Source: Listeria aquatica FSL S10-1188 (GTDB lineage: Bacteria > Bacillota > Bacilli > Lactobacillales > Listeriaceae). From it: a stretch of DNA of 64,000 bases. The stretch lies in the NCBI RefSeq assembly GCF_000525795.1, contig NZ_AOCG01000017.1:1-64000 (forward strand), written 5' to 3'. The position numbers and the translations under genes are program-made. The notes below the pieces were generated by a model. That model searched no databases, was not told the origin of the DNA, and was given only the letters and a program-made list of their open reading frames with translations. Positions 48,556-57,484 of the stretch are shown piece by piece; the stretch's first letter is position 1; each line of letters starts with the position of its first letter.

Positions 48556-49200
48556 ATGAATTCAACAGTTACTTTCTATGTTACTCGACACGGGGAAACA
48601 TTACTTAACCATTTACATAAAGCACAAGGTTGGGTAGATTCCCCATTAACTGAAAGAGGAATCCAAACAGCCTCACAACTAGGACTGCAACTGAAAAATG
48701 TCCAATTTTCGGCTGCATTTTCCAGTGATACATCCAGAGCTTTACAGACTGGAAAAACCATATTAACTGCACAGGGGCAAAATGAACTGCAAGTTATTAC
48801 TGATAAAAGGCTCCGCGAATGGTGTTTGGGCTCCTGGGAAGCAGAAAATAATAATAAGTTTATTTCCAGTATGATGAATGAATTACAGATACAAAATGAT
48901 TTTTCAGAACTTAATTTCCGTCTGCCGGAAGTTCATGAGATTATTTATAAATCCGACATAACAGGTATGGTTGAACCGTTTCATATGATTACGGATAGAT
49001 TGGAAAGTTTTCTCAAAGATACAGCTGATCATTTTATTCACTTGAATAATCCAAACGTCCTGATTGTTACTCATGCTTTTGCTATTAAAACATTGCTGTA
49101 TTTATTTTCAAAAGAAATGTTGCGAAAAAAACCTAAAATCAAAAATGTTGATATTATTACTATTAAATGGGATGGTAAAAATTTTTCTATCCTTACATGA
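48556..49200 (+). CDS. Histidine phosphatase superfamily protein
   Basis: Phosphoglycerate-mutase-like phosphatase. The catalytic RHG motif is in FYVTRHGETLLNH (His about 12), followed by GWVDSPLTERGIQTA, FSSDTSRALQT, the second-half acid in LREWCLGSWE, and the second catalytic His in VLIVTHAFAIKTLLY. 214 residues. GGAGG precedes the ATG. Substrate is not predictable. It sits alone in an accessory stretch. Confidence 0.85.
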   Translation: MNSTVTFYVTRHGETLLNHLHKAQGWVDSPLTERGIQTASQLGLQLKNVQFSAAFSSDTSRALQTGKTILTAQGQNELQVITDKRLREWCLGSWEAENNNKFISSMMNELQIQNDFSELNFRLPEVHEIIYKSDITGMVEPFHMITDRLESFLKDTADHFIHLNNPNVLIVTHAFAIKTLLYLFSKEMLRKKPKIKNVDIITIKWDGKNFSILT

Positions 49201-49212
49201 TATACCTATACG

Positions 49213-49297
49213 GCTCGGGGCGAGAATTGTATTTTTACAACGACTAGCTCGTTTGCTGCCACAAAGCGGTGGCATGTTACGCTGAAACGCTCCGAGC
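49213..49297. other. Branched inverted-repeat element
   Basis: GCTCGGGGCG (49213-49222) pairs with CGCTCCGAGC (49288-49297), enclosing two smaller hairpins: TTGTA TTTT TACAA and GCCAC AAAGCG GTGGC. GC content is above the surroundings. Could be a structured 5' leader of the downstream toxin transcript or a remnant of a mobile element; not recognised. Confidence 0.35.
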
Positions 49298-49342
49298 ATT
49301 AGTTTAGATGCTTGTTGCTATTTTGTAAGTCCCTCGTAGCTC

Positions 49343-49492
49343 ATGCTCGACTTTGGAAGTTTTGTGCTTTCATTTGTTGGTCTTGTTGTTGTGTTGATTA
49401 AGCTAAACGACAAAAAAGAAAGTAACCTCATTTACCTGACCTGGCAGAGATTACTTTCTAATTTATCTTTATCTCCGCCACCGTCTTTTTAA
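49343..49492 (+). CDS. Putative holin-like type I toxin, degenerate or N-truncated
   Basis: The frame begins MLDFGSFVLSFVGLVVVLIK and goes on LNDKK. A single hydrophobic helix followed by LIKLNDKK is the pattern of the short putative holin-like toxins of Firmicutes type I systems. One more A in the six-A run at 49412-49417 would give the usual end LNDKKRK and stop, instead of the present 49 residues. The usual N-terminal eight or so residues before MLDFGSF are absent or shifted, and the ATG has no ribosome site, so the copy may be inactive. An antisense transcript overlaps the 3' part. Confidence 0.5.
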   Translation: MLDFGSFVLSFVGLVVVLIKLNDKKESNLIYLTWQRLLSNLSLSPPPSF

Positions 49493-49538
49493 CGGTGCTA
49501 CTGTTTAGGGAGTCATGTTCACGCATAGCTCTCTTTCC
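49412..49538 (-). ncRNA. Candidate antisense RNA (type I antitoxin)
   Basis: Minus-strand unit with TATTAT (49550-49545), then hairpins from GGGAGTCATG / CATAGCTCTC and ACCGT / ACGGT, and a terminator GAAAGTAATCTC / GAGGTTACTTTC followed by six T ending at 49412. It overlaps the 3' end and tail of the holin-like toxin frame, the arrangement known for type I antitoxins. No protein is encoded. Confidence 0.55.
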
Positions 49539-50061
49539 ACGTTTATAATAGCATGCCTATTCAGTCAATAAATCGAGTAAAAAACACTAATCATCGCCAG
49601 ATTTTTCGCTACTTCGAAATCTTTTGCTGATCCGCTACCGTATTCAGCATGTTAGGCATACTGGCCTGACTCCAAATCAAGAAAAATGGACTACTCAAAA
49701 ATATGCTCCCCCTCTCATTTTCATAAAAGCACTTCTTTCTTATCTCTTTACTTTTATTATAGAGATAGCCACACTCAAGTATCAATTCAAAATCATTCAA
49801 TAGAATTATAAAAAACCCCCACATAACCTCCTAGTTTGTATGAGGAGGTTTTGACAGAGTTTTATAATCCAGAATTATAAATAAAACGTTTAATAATTGA
49901 TTTTACTCCTTTTATTCCTGTAAATCAATATGATTTATTGTGAATAACTCCACATTTAAACAATAATAAGTATAATTTGTTAAATATTTCGTTTTGAGTT
50001 CACTTATTGTTTGTATGGATATATAATGAGTGTGTATTAAAGAATAAAGGAGGAGTTTTAA
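49539..50061. other. Accessory spacer with hairpin
   Basis: Contains a hairpin at 49826-49853 (AACCTCCT / AGGAGGTT) and an open minus-strand stretch at 49609-49824 whose second half (FLSSPFFLIWSQASMPNML) faintly recalls the first helix of MFS proteins; not enough to call a gene. A TATAAT at about 50022-50027 may serve the next gene. Confidence 0.3.
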
Positions 50062-50744
50062 ATGTTTAGAAAAGTTTTTTGTTGTTGGCTTATCTGCATT
50101 ATTGTTCAGTTCTTCTTTTGCACTAGCATCCCCTCCATCAGCTCATGCACAAAGTGCAAATCAGGAATCTACTAACGAAAGCCAGAAACCTCAACCACGA
50201 ACCCTTATTTTAACTGCTACTGGTGACTTGGAAGGAACGGTCGTCCCTTACTATGATAAAGGGGATATTCAAGGTCTAGAAACTGGATACATCGATTTAC
50301 ATTATCATTCCTTTGACACGGGCTTTGTAGATGGCGATCATGCTTATCTTACGATTGAACTTCCTAAAGAATTTGCAACACTAGCTAAACAAGCCTCATT
50401 TAAAGAAAACATCAGCGGAACTATGCAACGTAAAGGCCTGCTTGGTGATCGCTCCTTTACAATCTCACAGGATGATCTCACTGTGAGTGGAGCACGTATT
50501 GTTGTTAAGATTCCAAGAGAACTATGGATTATATCTGGAGAAATCATGGCGGATATTTCTATAAACTACGGAAATATACAAAAAAAACTTCCCTATTCGT
50601 CTGGTGCAAAACAGTGCAGAAGGATACGTATTTAAATCAGCACTTAGAAGATCTATGGCTCCATGGGATCCATTGCAATATCCACTTTTAGGTACAAATA
50701 GCGATACATGGGAGAGCCCTTACACAACAGCTTATTGGGATTAA
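50062..50744 (+). CDS. Secreted protein of unknown function
   Basis: AAAGGAGG lies upstream of ATG 50062. With one T fewer in the run near 50075-50080, translation gives a signal peptide (MFRKVFVVGLSALLFSSSFA, then LASPPSAHAQ) and a mature domain (LILTATGDLEGTVVPYYDKG; DLHYHSFDTGFVDGDHAYLT; ISGTMQRKGLLGDRSFTISQ). A second shift near 50604 turns the early stop into a longer end (VQNSAEGYVFKSALRRSM; GTNSDTWESPYTTAYWD). About 226 residues, exported, no anchor. Alternating beta pattern suggests a beta-sandwich. I do not recognise the family. Confidence 0.6.
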
Positions 50745-50789
50745 CAGCTCCTGAAACTTCCAGTTACTATTAAAAGTTATTCACTTCTT

Positions 50790-50823
50790 AGGTTATCTAT
50801 GAAAAGTAGATAACCTATTTTTA
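50790..50823 (+). terminator. Terminator of the secreted-protein gene
   Basis: AGGTTATCTA / TAGATAACCT with seven-base loop, then ATTTTTA. The rest of 50824-51226 shows no gene. Confidence 0.7.
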
Positions 50824-51226
50824 TACTTTAACTTTACTTTTGTTTGACCGCCTATTTAGGAAGCGAAATTTTGTTGACAGCTTCTTGGTGAGATTTATCC
50901 TTTGTCTCTTTTTCGGTGACAATGCTAGTTTTCGGTTCTTATTCACCCTTTACGAAGCTCACAGAAGTTATCCGTATAGGTCTGCTTGAAACAGGGAATC
51001 CTCAATAATTGATGTTTGCATTTGGTTGGATGTTTCTACTTTTTTTACTTCTCTTCTATCTCCCGAGTAAATAGATCAGTGAAAATAGTTAGATTTGATC
51101 GTTCTTCTTTCATAGACAGGAGTAAATGATTGGTGAAATGAAGAAATACGGATTGTTCAGCAACTTCGCATAGCTCCGCTCCAAAATGTCTTCATTCACT
51201 TAAAAACCTGGATTTATAACGAGCAA

Positions 51227-51260
51227 AACAAGTGTAGCAGTTATAACTGCTACACTTGTT
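51227..51260. repeat. Perfect 34-bp palindrome centred on TTATAA
   Basis: Seventeen-base arms (AACAAGTGTAGCAGTTA and its complement) without mismatch, 62 bp after the TMEM175-like gene stop; minus strand continues TTTTGC. Related to the palindromes at 564-591 and 47917-47946. Confidence 0.65.
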
Positions 51261-51321
51261 AGCCCTATATGATTTTCAGGAATATTCTTCTCAATAGCTA
51301 CGAAAAAATCTTGCTTTGGCT

Positions 51322-52210
51322 CTATTTCCTCGATTTTCGGTGCCTAGTAAGTTGCTCCTTTTGCCGCTCAATTCGTTCTTTTTGTCTTTGTAATTGTTGA
51401 ATTTCATACTCTAATTTTCCTGGGTCATGTGATTTTTCCATCGTTTCTTTTCTTGACTGAATTTCTTTATCGATTTGATTTTGCCACTCCTCTATAATAG
51501 CTTGCCATCTATCTGGTTCACTATTTTTCAAGGCTTCTCTTAACAGCTGAGAATAACGTCGCATTTGATTTCCCCATAATTTATTTCGATTTTGATAATA
51601 CTGGACTTGCTCACTTTCGTCTAATGAGCTAACAAAACGATCTTCTTCATGTTCGACAATATTACTCAAAAACGAAAGAATAGGGATGATTAAATAAATG
51701 ATTAATGCTGCTTTAATAAAGTAGATGGAAAAAATTAATTAACAAAACACGTAGAAAAAGAGTGATAAGCCCTTGTGCAATCTGTTCTTTTTTGTATCTT
51801 TTTTTAAGTTTAGCGTTTGTTGTACTCTGCAAAGTTAAACTATAAATCAAGCATTTCAAAAAGAGCATTATAATTAAATTTAAAATTCCATAAATGAGCA
51901 TCGTTTGAACACTAGTATCTTCAATCAATAACTTAGTTGTTGATGGAATAAGAGAGAGAAAGAACAACAAAAGCAAATAGACAACTAAATCTAGATTTCG
52001 TACTTTTTGCACCTGATTAAAGGCATTAGCTGTCTGAAACCAAATTCCAGCAACAAAGCAAAAACTAATAAAGTAAATGCCTATCGCACTTATCAAGTCG
52101 ATAATAATAATTTCTCCGCTACTTGTCAGATTTATCGGCAATTCAATTACCATAATTGTTAAAATAATAGCGAAAATAGCATCACTGAATAAAGTTATTC
52201 TTTCTTTCAT
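51322..52210 (-). CDS. TMEM175-like potassium channel with coiled-coil tail
   Basis: Six membrane segments with the TMEM175 pore-helix signature R-x-x-x-F-S-D at residues 4-10 (ERITLFSDAIFAIILTIMV). Helices 1-4 and most of 5 are in the frame that ends at 51713; a run of six A (51729-51734) read as five joins LLINF to SIYFIKAALIIYLIIPILSF, supplying the rest of helix 5 and helix 6, and then runs into a 115-residue hydrophilic coiled-coil tail (KLEYEIQQLQRQKERIERQK). Total about 295 residues. Bacterial TMEM175 proteins are usually near 200 residues without such a tail. Read separately, the tail would be an orphan cytosolic protein. Confidence 0.72.
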
Positions 52211-52249
52211 AATGGATTTTCCTCCGTTTATTTCAATCTTAAAATTTCA

Positions 52250-52283
52250 AAAAACGAGCAAATATTCATTTGCTCGTTTTCCC
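52250..52283. terminator. Terminator of the DUF4064-like gene
   Basis: AAAACGAGCAAAT / ATTTGCTCGTTTT perfect stem with a four-base loop between two minus-strand genes. Confidence 0.8.
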
Positions 52284-52296
52284 AATCAAATCCCAT

Positions 52297-52689
52297 CTAA
52301 ATAGATACTTTTCTCGCCAGGCACATGATTCCAGCAATAACTGCCAAAACTCCTGGTACAACCCAAAGGAATCCAACTAAAAAGAAACCAATGACACCTA
52401 AAATAAGTGTCAAAATTCCCCACAACTTAGCATTTTTCTTGATAAAAAATGAAAAGATGAATAATAAGATCCCGACTATTAATGCAAGGATTGCTAGGAT
52501 AACAACCATACCGCTCGTCGCTGCTAGGATATCCATATCAGAAGTGTCATATGCAGCGTTTGTTGTAAACTCTGATGACTGTGATACAGCACCTATCAGC
52601 CCTCCACCTAAGATACCAAATAAGCCAGCAATTATCCCTGTAATTCCTGCTATTAAGGTTAAAACAAATTCAGCCTTTCTTGGATTCAT
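52297..52689 (-). CDS. DUF4064-like membrane protein
   Basis: 130 residues, four hydrophobic segments: FVLTLIAGITGIIAGLFGIL, LAATSGMVVILAILALIVGI, LLFIFSFFI and LWGILTLILGVIGFFLVG, then VVPGVLAVIAGIMCLARK. The layout (glycine-rich helices, extracytoplasmic loop of about 25 residues after helix 1) is that of DUF4064 proteins. Start ATG 52689 is behind GGGAGAGG; the longer frame begins in the leader. Function unknown. Confidence 0.7.
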   Translation of the reverse strand: MNPRKAEFVLTLIAGITGIIAGLFGILGGGLIGAVSQSSEFTTNAAYDTSDMDILAATSGMVVILAILALIVGILLFIFSFFIKKNAKLWGILTLILGVIGFFLVGFLWVVPGVLAVIAGIMCLARKVSI

Positions 52690-52982
52690 TTTCGCCTCTC
52701 CCTTTTTTCTTTTTTTTGTCATAATATACAATACTCGACCTTATTATCATAGCATAAATACAAGCGTAAATCGTGACGAATTATTGACAATTTGTCTAAA
52801 TGTTATTTTTTATCACAAAAATGCTTTGATGTATCTCTGAAGAAACGCCTCCATCCCCAGAATAACAAGGATTGCTACTAAGTTAAAAGGCGTGGACAAA
52901 ATGATATAGCAAGAGGTGATAAATCCCTCTCCTTGATAATTTTCAGCAAAGATCAAGTTTATTTAATGAGAACTTTGCCGCC

Positions 52983-53110
52983 TTAATTTGCTAGCTCTAT
53001 TCTTTGTCCTGATTTTGGCATAGCGCTTTTTTTAATTTTAGCCAACTTTTGACTATATTTTAATTCAGCATCATCAAATCCACTGATTTTTTTATTGTCT
53101 TTTATATAAA
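52983..53110 (-). other. Open stretch after the MucBP gene, possible fragment
   Basis: Minus strand reads FIYIKDNKKISGFDDAELKY then SQKLAKIKKSAMPKSG, stop at 52983, in a frame overlapping the last codons of the MucBP gene. No start codon. May be the end of a lost gene. The remainder of 52690-52982 shows nothing. Confidence 0.2.
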
Positions 53111-54498
53111 TAGAGAGATCCAGCAGCAACAACAAGCCATAGGCCAAGAAGTGATATTGGTAACTCAGAATGGTCTCCAGTTGCAGGTAAGGAGGGCTTA
53201 ACTGTAGTTGGTTTTTTTGAAGAAAATTTTACTGGTGTTGCAGGAGCCTTCTCCATTTCGGAAGCTGATTTGATTGTAGAGATGGCTTCTTCTTTGTTTT
53301 CTCCCACCTTAGTTGCTTCTTCTGATTGATTAGATTTTGCCGGATCATCCATATCTTCATCTGGATCGTTTGGAGCTAGTTTTTTTTCATAAATCAGTGT
53401 CACTTCCGAACCTTTACTGCTGTACAAGCCTGTAAGATTCCCTTTACTTTCTTTAAATCGGTAGTTAGAAATAGGCTGTACTCCGACCTCGTAATACTTA
53501 CCTATTTCCCCTTCCATCACAACATCTTCTGCAAGTTTATTTCCTGCCTCATCTAAAAAGTGAACTGTAACCTGTCCTTTTATAGTAGCGGGTTGGATGA
53601 TTTTCTCATAAACGAATTGGACACTTTGCTGTTCTGACGAAAATAGACCTGATTGCTTCCCATTAATGGTTTTTAACTGATACCCTTCTAGCTGTTTCGC
53701 CTCGATTTGGTATGGTTCACCCACCTCGCCTTCTATATTTTCCGTTTCTGCGAGTTCCATCCCATTTCCATCGACAAAAGAAGCACTGACTTTTCCTACT
53801 TGTGGCATAGGTTTTGCAGCATAGGTATAAAAAATTTCTTGTGTTTGGTTAGTTAAAATCGGATCCGTATAGATACCTTGCTGCTCAGCACCTTCTATTT
53901 TTATCAAGGAATAGCCCGGAATTTGCGGAGCTTCTTGAACAGCGTAAGGCTCTCCAATTGTTCCAATAGATTTAAATGGCGGTGCAAGTTCATCTCCGTT
54001 TTCATCCAAATAATAAGCAGTCACTAAGCCGTTAATAAATTTAATGTTATACCAAACACGTTTTACTGTCCCGTCTGCCATGTTTTGGTAGTCAATAAAG
54101 ATGGTGAAACCTTGGTAGTTAATGTCTGAACTGCTTTTAAAAAAATTATTAATTGATGACATCTGAATGACGTTTTGCTCACTTGTCGGTCCGATTGTGT
54201 TCGTATAATCCACCGACTTCATTCTTAATAGAGCGCTTGATTTATAGCCAAAAAAATTATCTGTCAGCGAAATTACGTATTTTAATTTCTGACCCTGCAA
54301 CTCCTCAGGAATGGGTAAAGTTACTTTAAGCTTTTCAAAAGAAGACGGATTGTACGACACGTCTAAATCATATTCAAGTTTACTTTCTGCCTCAGCTTGT
54401 AATGGTTGCGTGAATAGAAAGAATCCCATCAGCAGAATCCCTAACAGACTAAAAATTTTTTTTGGCCATTTACGACACTCCCTTATTGATTGTTTCAT
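53092..54498 (-). CDS. LPXTG wall-anchored protein with three MucBP domains
   Basis: 468 residues. Long signal peptide (1-36, LLGILLMGFFLFTQPLQAEA), an N-terminal beta domain (about 37-165), then three MucBP modules of about 70-75 residues (VTAYYLDENGDELAPPFKSI; VSASFVDGNGMELAETENIE; VTVHFLDEAGNKLAEDVVME), each ending in a YTYA/FVYEK/LIYEK strand, an acidic spacer (NDPDEDMDDP) and the sorting signal LPATG with hydrophobic helix and KRQ tail. MucBP domains bind mucin-type glycans or act as spacers. Sortase A substrate. Single gene. Confidence 0.88.
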   Translation of the reverse strand: MKQSIRECRKWPKKIFSLLGILLMGFFLFTQPLQAEAESKLEYDLDVSYNPSSFEKLKVTLPIPEELQGQKLKYVISLTDNFFGYKSSALLRMKSVDYTNTIGPTSEQNVIQMSSINNFFKSSSDINYQGFTIFIDYQNMADGTVKRVWYNIKFINGLVTAYYLDENGDELAPPFKSIGTIGEPYAVQEAPQIPGYSLIKIEGAEQQGIYTDPILTNQTQEIFYTYAAKPMPQVGKVSASFVDGNGMELAETENIEGEVGEPYQIEAKQLEGYQLKTINGKQSGLFSSEQQSVQFVYEKIIQPATIKGQVTVHFLDEAGNKLAEDVVMEGEIGKYYEVGVQPISNYRFKESKGNLTGLYSSKGSEVTLIYEKKLAPNDPDEDMDDPAKSNQSEEATKVGENKEEAISTIKSASEMEKAPATPVKFSSKKPTTVKPSLPATGDHSELPISLLGLWLVVAAGSLYLYKRQ

Positions 54499-54794
54499 TT
54501 ATCGTAACATGTAAAAATATAATGAATATAGGAAATGAAATGCATTTTTTGGCATCAAAACTGTAATTATGTCCATTTTATGAATATCAACAGAATTTTC
54601 GTTTTTATATAAAAAGTATTTTGTCTCTTGACCAGGAGCTAGCAAAAAACAAAACACGCCATGTTTAAATTCGAATGCATTTCAATTTTTCCACGGATTC
54701 CTCCAAATTCGCAGCATGCGTAATCTAATAATGACCTTGCAAGCTGCTTTTTCTCAAGTTTTTACAAATTCCATCCAAGCATTACCCTTTTTCC

Positions 54795-54895
54795 AGAAAA
54801 AATGCGCCTATTTTTCAGCACAAAAAACGTGCTTTCTATTTCCATGTATGTAAAACAAAGAAATAGAGAAGCACGCCACTTTTAAAATTTTCTAC
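54795..54895 (-). repeat. Terminator-containing repeat, copy 2, downstream of hmp
   Basis: Matches 47519-47622 over about 100 bp with few differences, including AGAAAAAATGCGCCTATTT, TTTCTATTTCCATGTATG and AAAGAAATAGA. On the minus strand it forms a terminator (GTGCTTCTCTATTTC / GAAATAGAAAGCAC, T6) and a second hairpin with six T. It starts six bases after the hmp stop and ends hmp transcription. No aptamer is attached here. The rest of 54499-54794 shows no gene. Confidence 0.75.
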
Positions 54896-54900
54896 TTCAC

Positions 54901-56040
54901 TCAGTCAAAAATCGTCGCCATTTTCGGTGCATCAAACACTTCATAATAGATGTCTGATTCATTTGCACCAGCAGCGATCAAAGCATTTTTCATACCAATT
55001 GTAAATTCTGGTCGGCCACAAAGATAAAAGGCCATTGGTTCATTAAAATCAAGCCATTTCTTTAATTTTTCCGCATTGATTCGCCCTTCAGAACTCGTCT
55101 CGTTGGTAATAATATCTATTTTATCACAAAGCAATGCTACTTCCTTTTCAAAAATATTGTCTGTTAAGTGACGAAAGTTTTGAATCCAAATCGTTTTCTT
55201 ACCTTGTTCATAAGAAGTTTCTGCCATAGGTAAAATAGGTGTCATACCAATCCCCGAGCTAATAAGTACATTCGTTTTGCTATCCTGAGCCAAACAAAAA
55301 TCCCCTGCTGGAGCGCTAAGACATATTTCATCGCCAGGTTTCACATCTTGAATCAAATAGTTCGAGACAATACCCTCATTTTCCTTTCGAATGGCAATAT
55401 GAACTTGGTTCTTTGTTTCATCTGCCGCATAGATGGAATAGTGACGATTGGAAAAATAAGTTTCCCCATCTTTTTTTATTCGAACCGTAATATATTCACC
55501 CGGAATGACTTTGCCGATCGGAAAGTCTGACTGTAAACCAATTTTGACAAACCCAGCCGCCGGTTTCTCGACAGAAATCACTTTGAACGGTTTGAAATCA
55601 TGCCAAGCCTCTTCTTTGTACATTTCTTTTTCAGCATCAATAAAGACTTGAGCAATCTCACCATAGGCCGCTGTCCATGCATCAATAATTTCATCCGTCG
55701 CCGCATCACCAAGCACAATTCCAATTGCCTCAATCAAATGATGTCCAACAATCGGATAATGTTCTGGCTTTACTTGCAGTGCGCGATGCTTATAACCAAT
55801 TTGAATCACGTGCGGCTTAAGCACAGAAAGGTCATCAATATTCATAGCTGCCGCTAACACCGTATTCGCAAGCGCCTTTGATTGCGTGCCTTCACGTTGA
55901 TTATTCTGGTTAAAAATATTTAACAATTCTGGGTGTGCTTTAAACATATTTTGGTAAAAAATACCTGTGATTTCCGTTCCTTTGTCTTGCAAAAATGGAA
56001 TGGTGCTTTTCACAATTTCTCTTGTTTTTTCATCTAACAT
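54901..56040 (-). CDS. hmp: Flavohaemoprotein, NO dioxygenase
   Basis: Oxidises nitric oxide to nitrate with O2 and NAD(P)H. Residues 1-138 are the globin domain (MLDEKTREIVKSTIPFLQDK; proximal His in IQIGYKHRALQVKPEHYPIV; HHLIEAI); residues from about 150 are the ferredoxin reductase-like FAD part (SNRHYSIYAADE as the FAD RxYS motif) and the NAD part (SSGIGMTPILPMAETSY; FYLCGRPEFTIGMKNALIAA). 379 residues, normal. In this window it would detoxify NO formed during nitrate/nitrite metabolism. Ribosome site GGAGGAAAAC. Confidence 0.93.
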   Translation of the reverse strand: MLDEKTREIVKSTIPFLQDKGTEITGIFYQNMFKAHPELLNIFNQNNQREGTQSKALANTVLAAAMNIDDLSVLKPHVIQIGYKHRALQVKPEHYPIVGHHLIEAIGIVLGDAATDEIIDAWTAAYGEIAQVFIDAEKEMYKEEAWHDFKPFKVISVEKPAAGFVKIGLQSDFPIGKVIPGEYITVRIKKDGETYFSNRHYSIYAADETKNQVHIAIRKENEGIVSNYLIQDVKPGDEICLSAPAGDFCLAQDSKTNVLISSGIGMTPILPMAETSYEQGKKTIWIQNFRHLTDNIFEKEVALLCDKIDIITNETSSEGRINAEKLKKWLDFNEPMAFYLCGRPEFTIGMKNALIAAGANESDIYYEVFDAPKMATIFD

Positions 56041-56773
56041 TTGCGTTTTCCTCCATTCGGTTCATGCTACGCTGCCTTACTTTGTCGGTCTTTACAGTAA
56101 CTGAAAACGCCTCAGAGTCCAAAAGCTAAATACATCTGTTCAATAAACTCAAAACTCGCTTCATCTATTATTTTTTCCATTTCTTGTTCGTACATTCAAC
56201 CTCAACAGCCTTGAAAGCCGTTTTATCCGCTTTCTGACACAACTGACTATTCCAAACTAGTCCCTTTATCTGAATCGCAACAACAGCTTCCTTTCTAGTT
56301 TCACGCTCAACGTGAACCAAATAAGAAATTGTTTTTTTTCAAATGTATTCTTAGCTTTTGATGCGGTGAAGCAATATTTCTTCTGAAACTTCCGGTAAAG
56401 CATCTTGCATGGTTGTTACAAATACATTGTTATTTTTTTGAACAAGCTATTCACCTAGCCCCTAACTTCAGCCCTTGAGTCTCTTCCTGATAAATCTAGT
56501 AGTCCACAACCGCCCGATCAGCTTTATCCGCTTTCTCGGAGCGACTGCAACCACTTTACTATCATCAAAACCGACTAGGTAAGTATTAGCATCACACAAG
56601 CTTTTTTATTTCTTTCCCTTGATGCCACAGAAGATTCTGCTGTTTATCTTCCTTGGCCATATATATTCGTAAAATTTTCTATGGTTCATTTAAAAAAGCC
56701 TTGTTCTAACTTTTCCTAGAAAGCATGACTCAAATTTGTTGGACTAGGAAAGAAGAAACTCTTTCGTTCAAAA
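56041..56773 (-). pseudogene. Degenerate region, possible decayed acetyltransferase
   Basis: No open frame of normal length over 730 bp. Minus-strand pieces such as YLVGFDDSKVVAVAPRK, EASFEFIEQMYLAFG and VERETRKEAVVAIQIKG look like coding sequence broken by many stops. The GNAT idea is weak. Two similar segments (CTTTCT...GCGGATAAA) hint at an internal duplication. Confidence 0.3.
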
Positions 56774-57484
56774 TTATTTATCCAAAACCACAACATAAGT
56801 CACTTCAATTGGCCCATGAACCCCAACGACAAGCTGCATTTCTATATCTCCTGAATTAGATGGTCCAGAAATAAAGTTAATGGAAGAACCTACTTGTTCT
56901 CCGTCTCTTTCTTTTTGATCATAATATTCAGCGGCTTGCGTGGAACGCGGTACAATTTTGCTTTTAGGAATGATCGCGATATAGTGAACCGGTAAAAAGT
57001 GAAGTGACCGCCCTTGTTCGGGACTTGATTCGACAACTACCGAACCGCTTTCTGCAAGTAAAAATTCCGCAAAAACAATCGCAATATTCGCCTTACTTGC
57101 TGCAACAATGTTTTCTTCTCGGTTCGCATCGCCTTTTTGCCAAACTTTCACCGAAGCTTTTGGCCAGTTACCGGCAGGAAGTGCTTCTAATCCATATTCA
57201 GAAAAACGCGGATCGTCTGCGATTAAAACAGACTCATCACCAAATTGATGGCAAATCGTTTGAAGCGTTTCAGCTAACTCTTCAAGTGAAGTCTCCACTA
57301 ATTCCGTATGAATCTTAGCGCTTGACTCTTTAGCAATTTCAAGTAGTTCATCCTGTGTTTTGTCACTGAGCGTTGTGTGGACCACATCATGAACATAATC
57401 CGGATGCGGAACCTCTCCGCGAATTCGTTCACGACCGAGCCGCTCCGCCACATGGTTTAAAAAACTTTCTTGGTTATTACTCAT
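56774..57484 (-). CDS. lutC: Lactate utilisation protein C (LUD domain)
   Basis: Third subunit of the LutABC L-lactate oxidation complex. LUD-fold protein with AERLGRERIRGEVPHPDYV, LIADDPRFSEYG, ANIAIVFAEFLLAESGSVVV, SPEQGRSLHFLPVHYIAIIP and the C-terminal ISGPSNSGDIEMQLVVGVHG. Start ATG 57484 overlaps the lutB stop (eight bases); 236 residues. Last gene of lutABC. Confidence 0.92.
   Translation of the reverse strand: MSNNQESFLNHVAERLGRERIRGEVPHPDYVHDVVHTTLSDKTQDELLEIAKESSAKIHTELVETSLEELAETLQTICHQFGDESVLIADDPRFSEYGLEALPAGNWPKASVKVWQKGDANREENIVAASKANIAIVFAEFLLAESGSVVVESSPEQGRSLHFLPVHYIAIIPKSKIVPRSTQAAEYYDQKERDGEQVGSSINFISGPSNSGDIEMQLVVGVHGPIEVTYVVVLDK

Noticed and set aside
49609-49824. Minus-strand 71-codon frame with a hydrophobic second half
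   Set aside because: Starts inside a hairpin, has no family match and mixed composition; at most a decayed transporter fragment.
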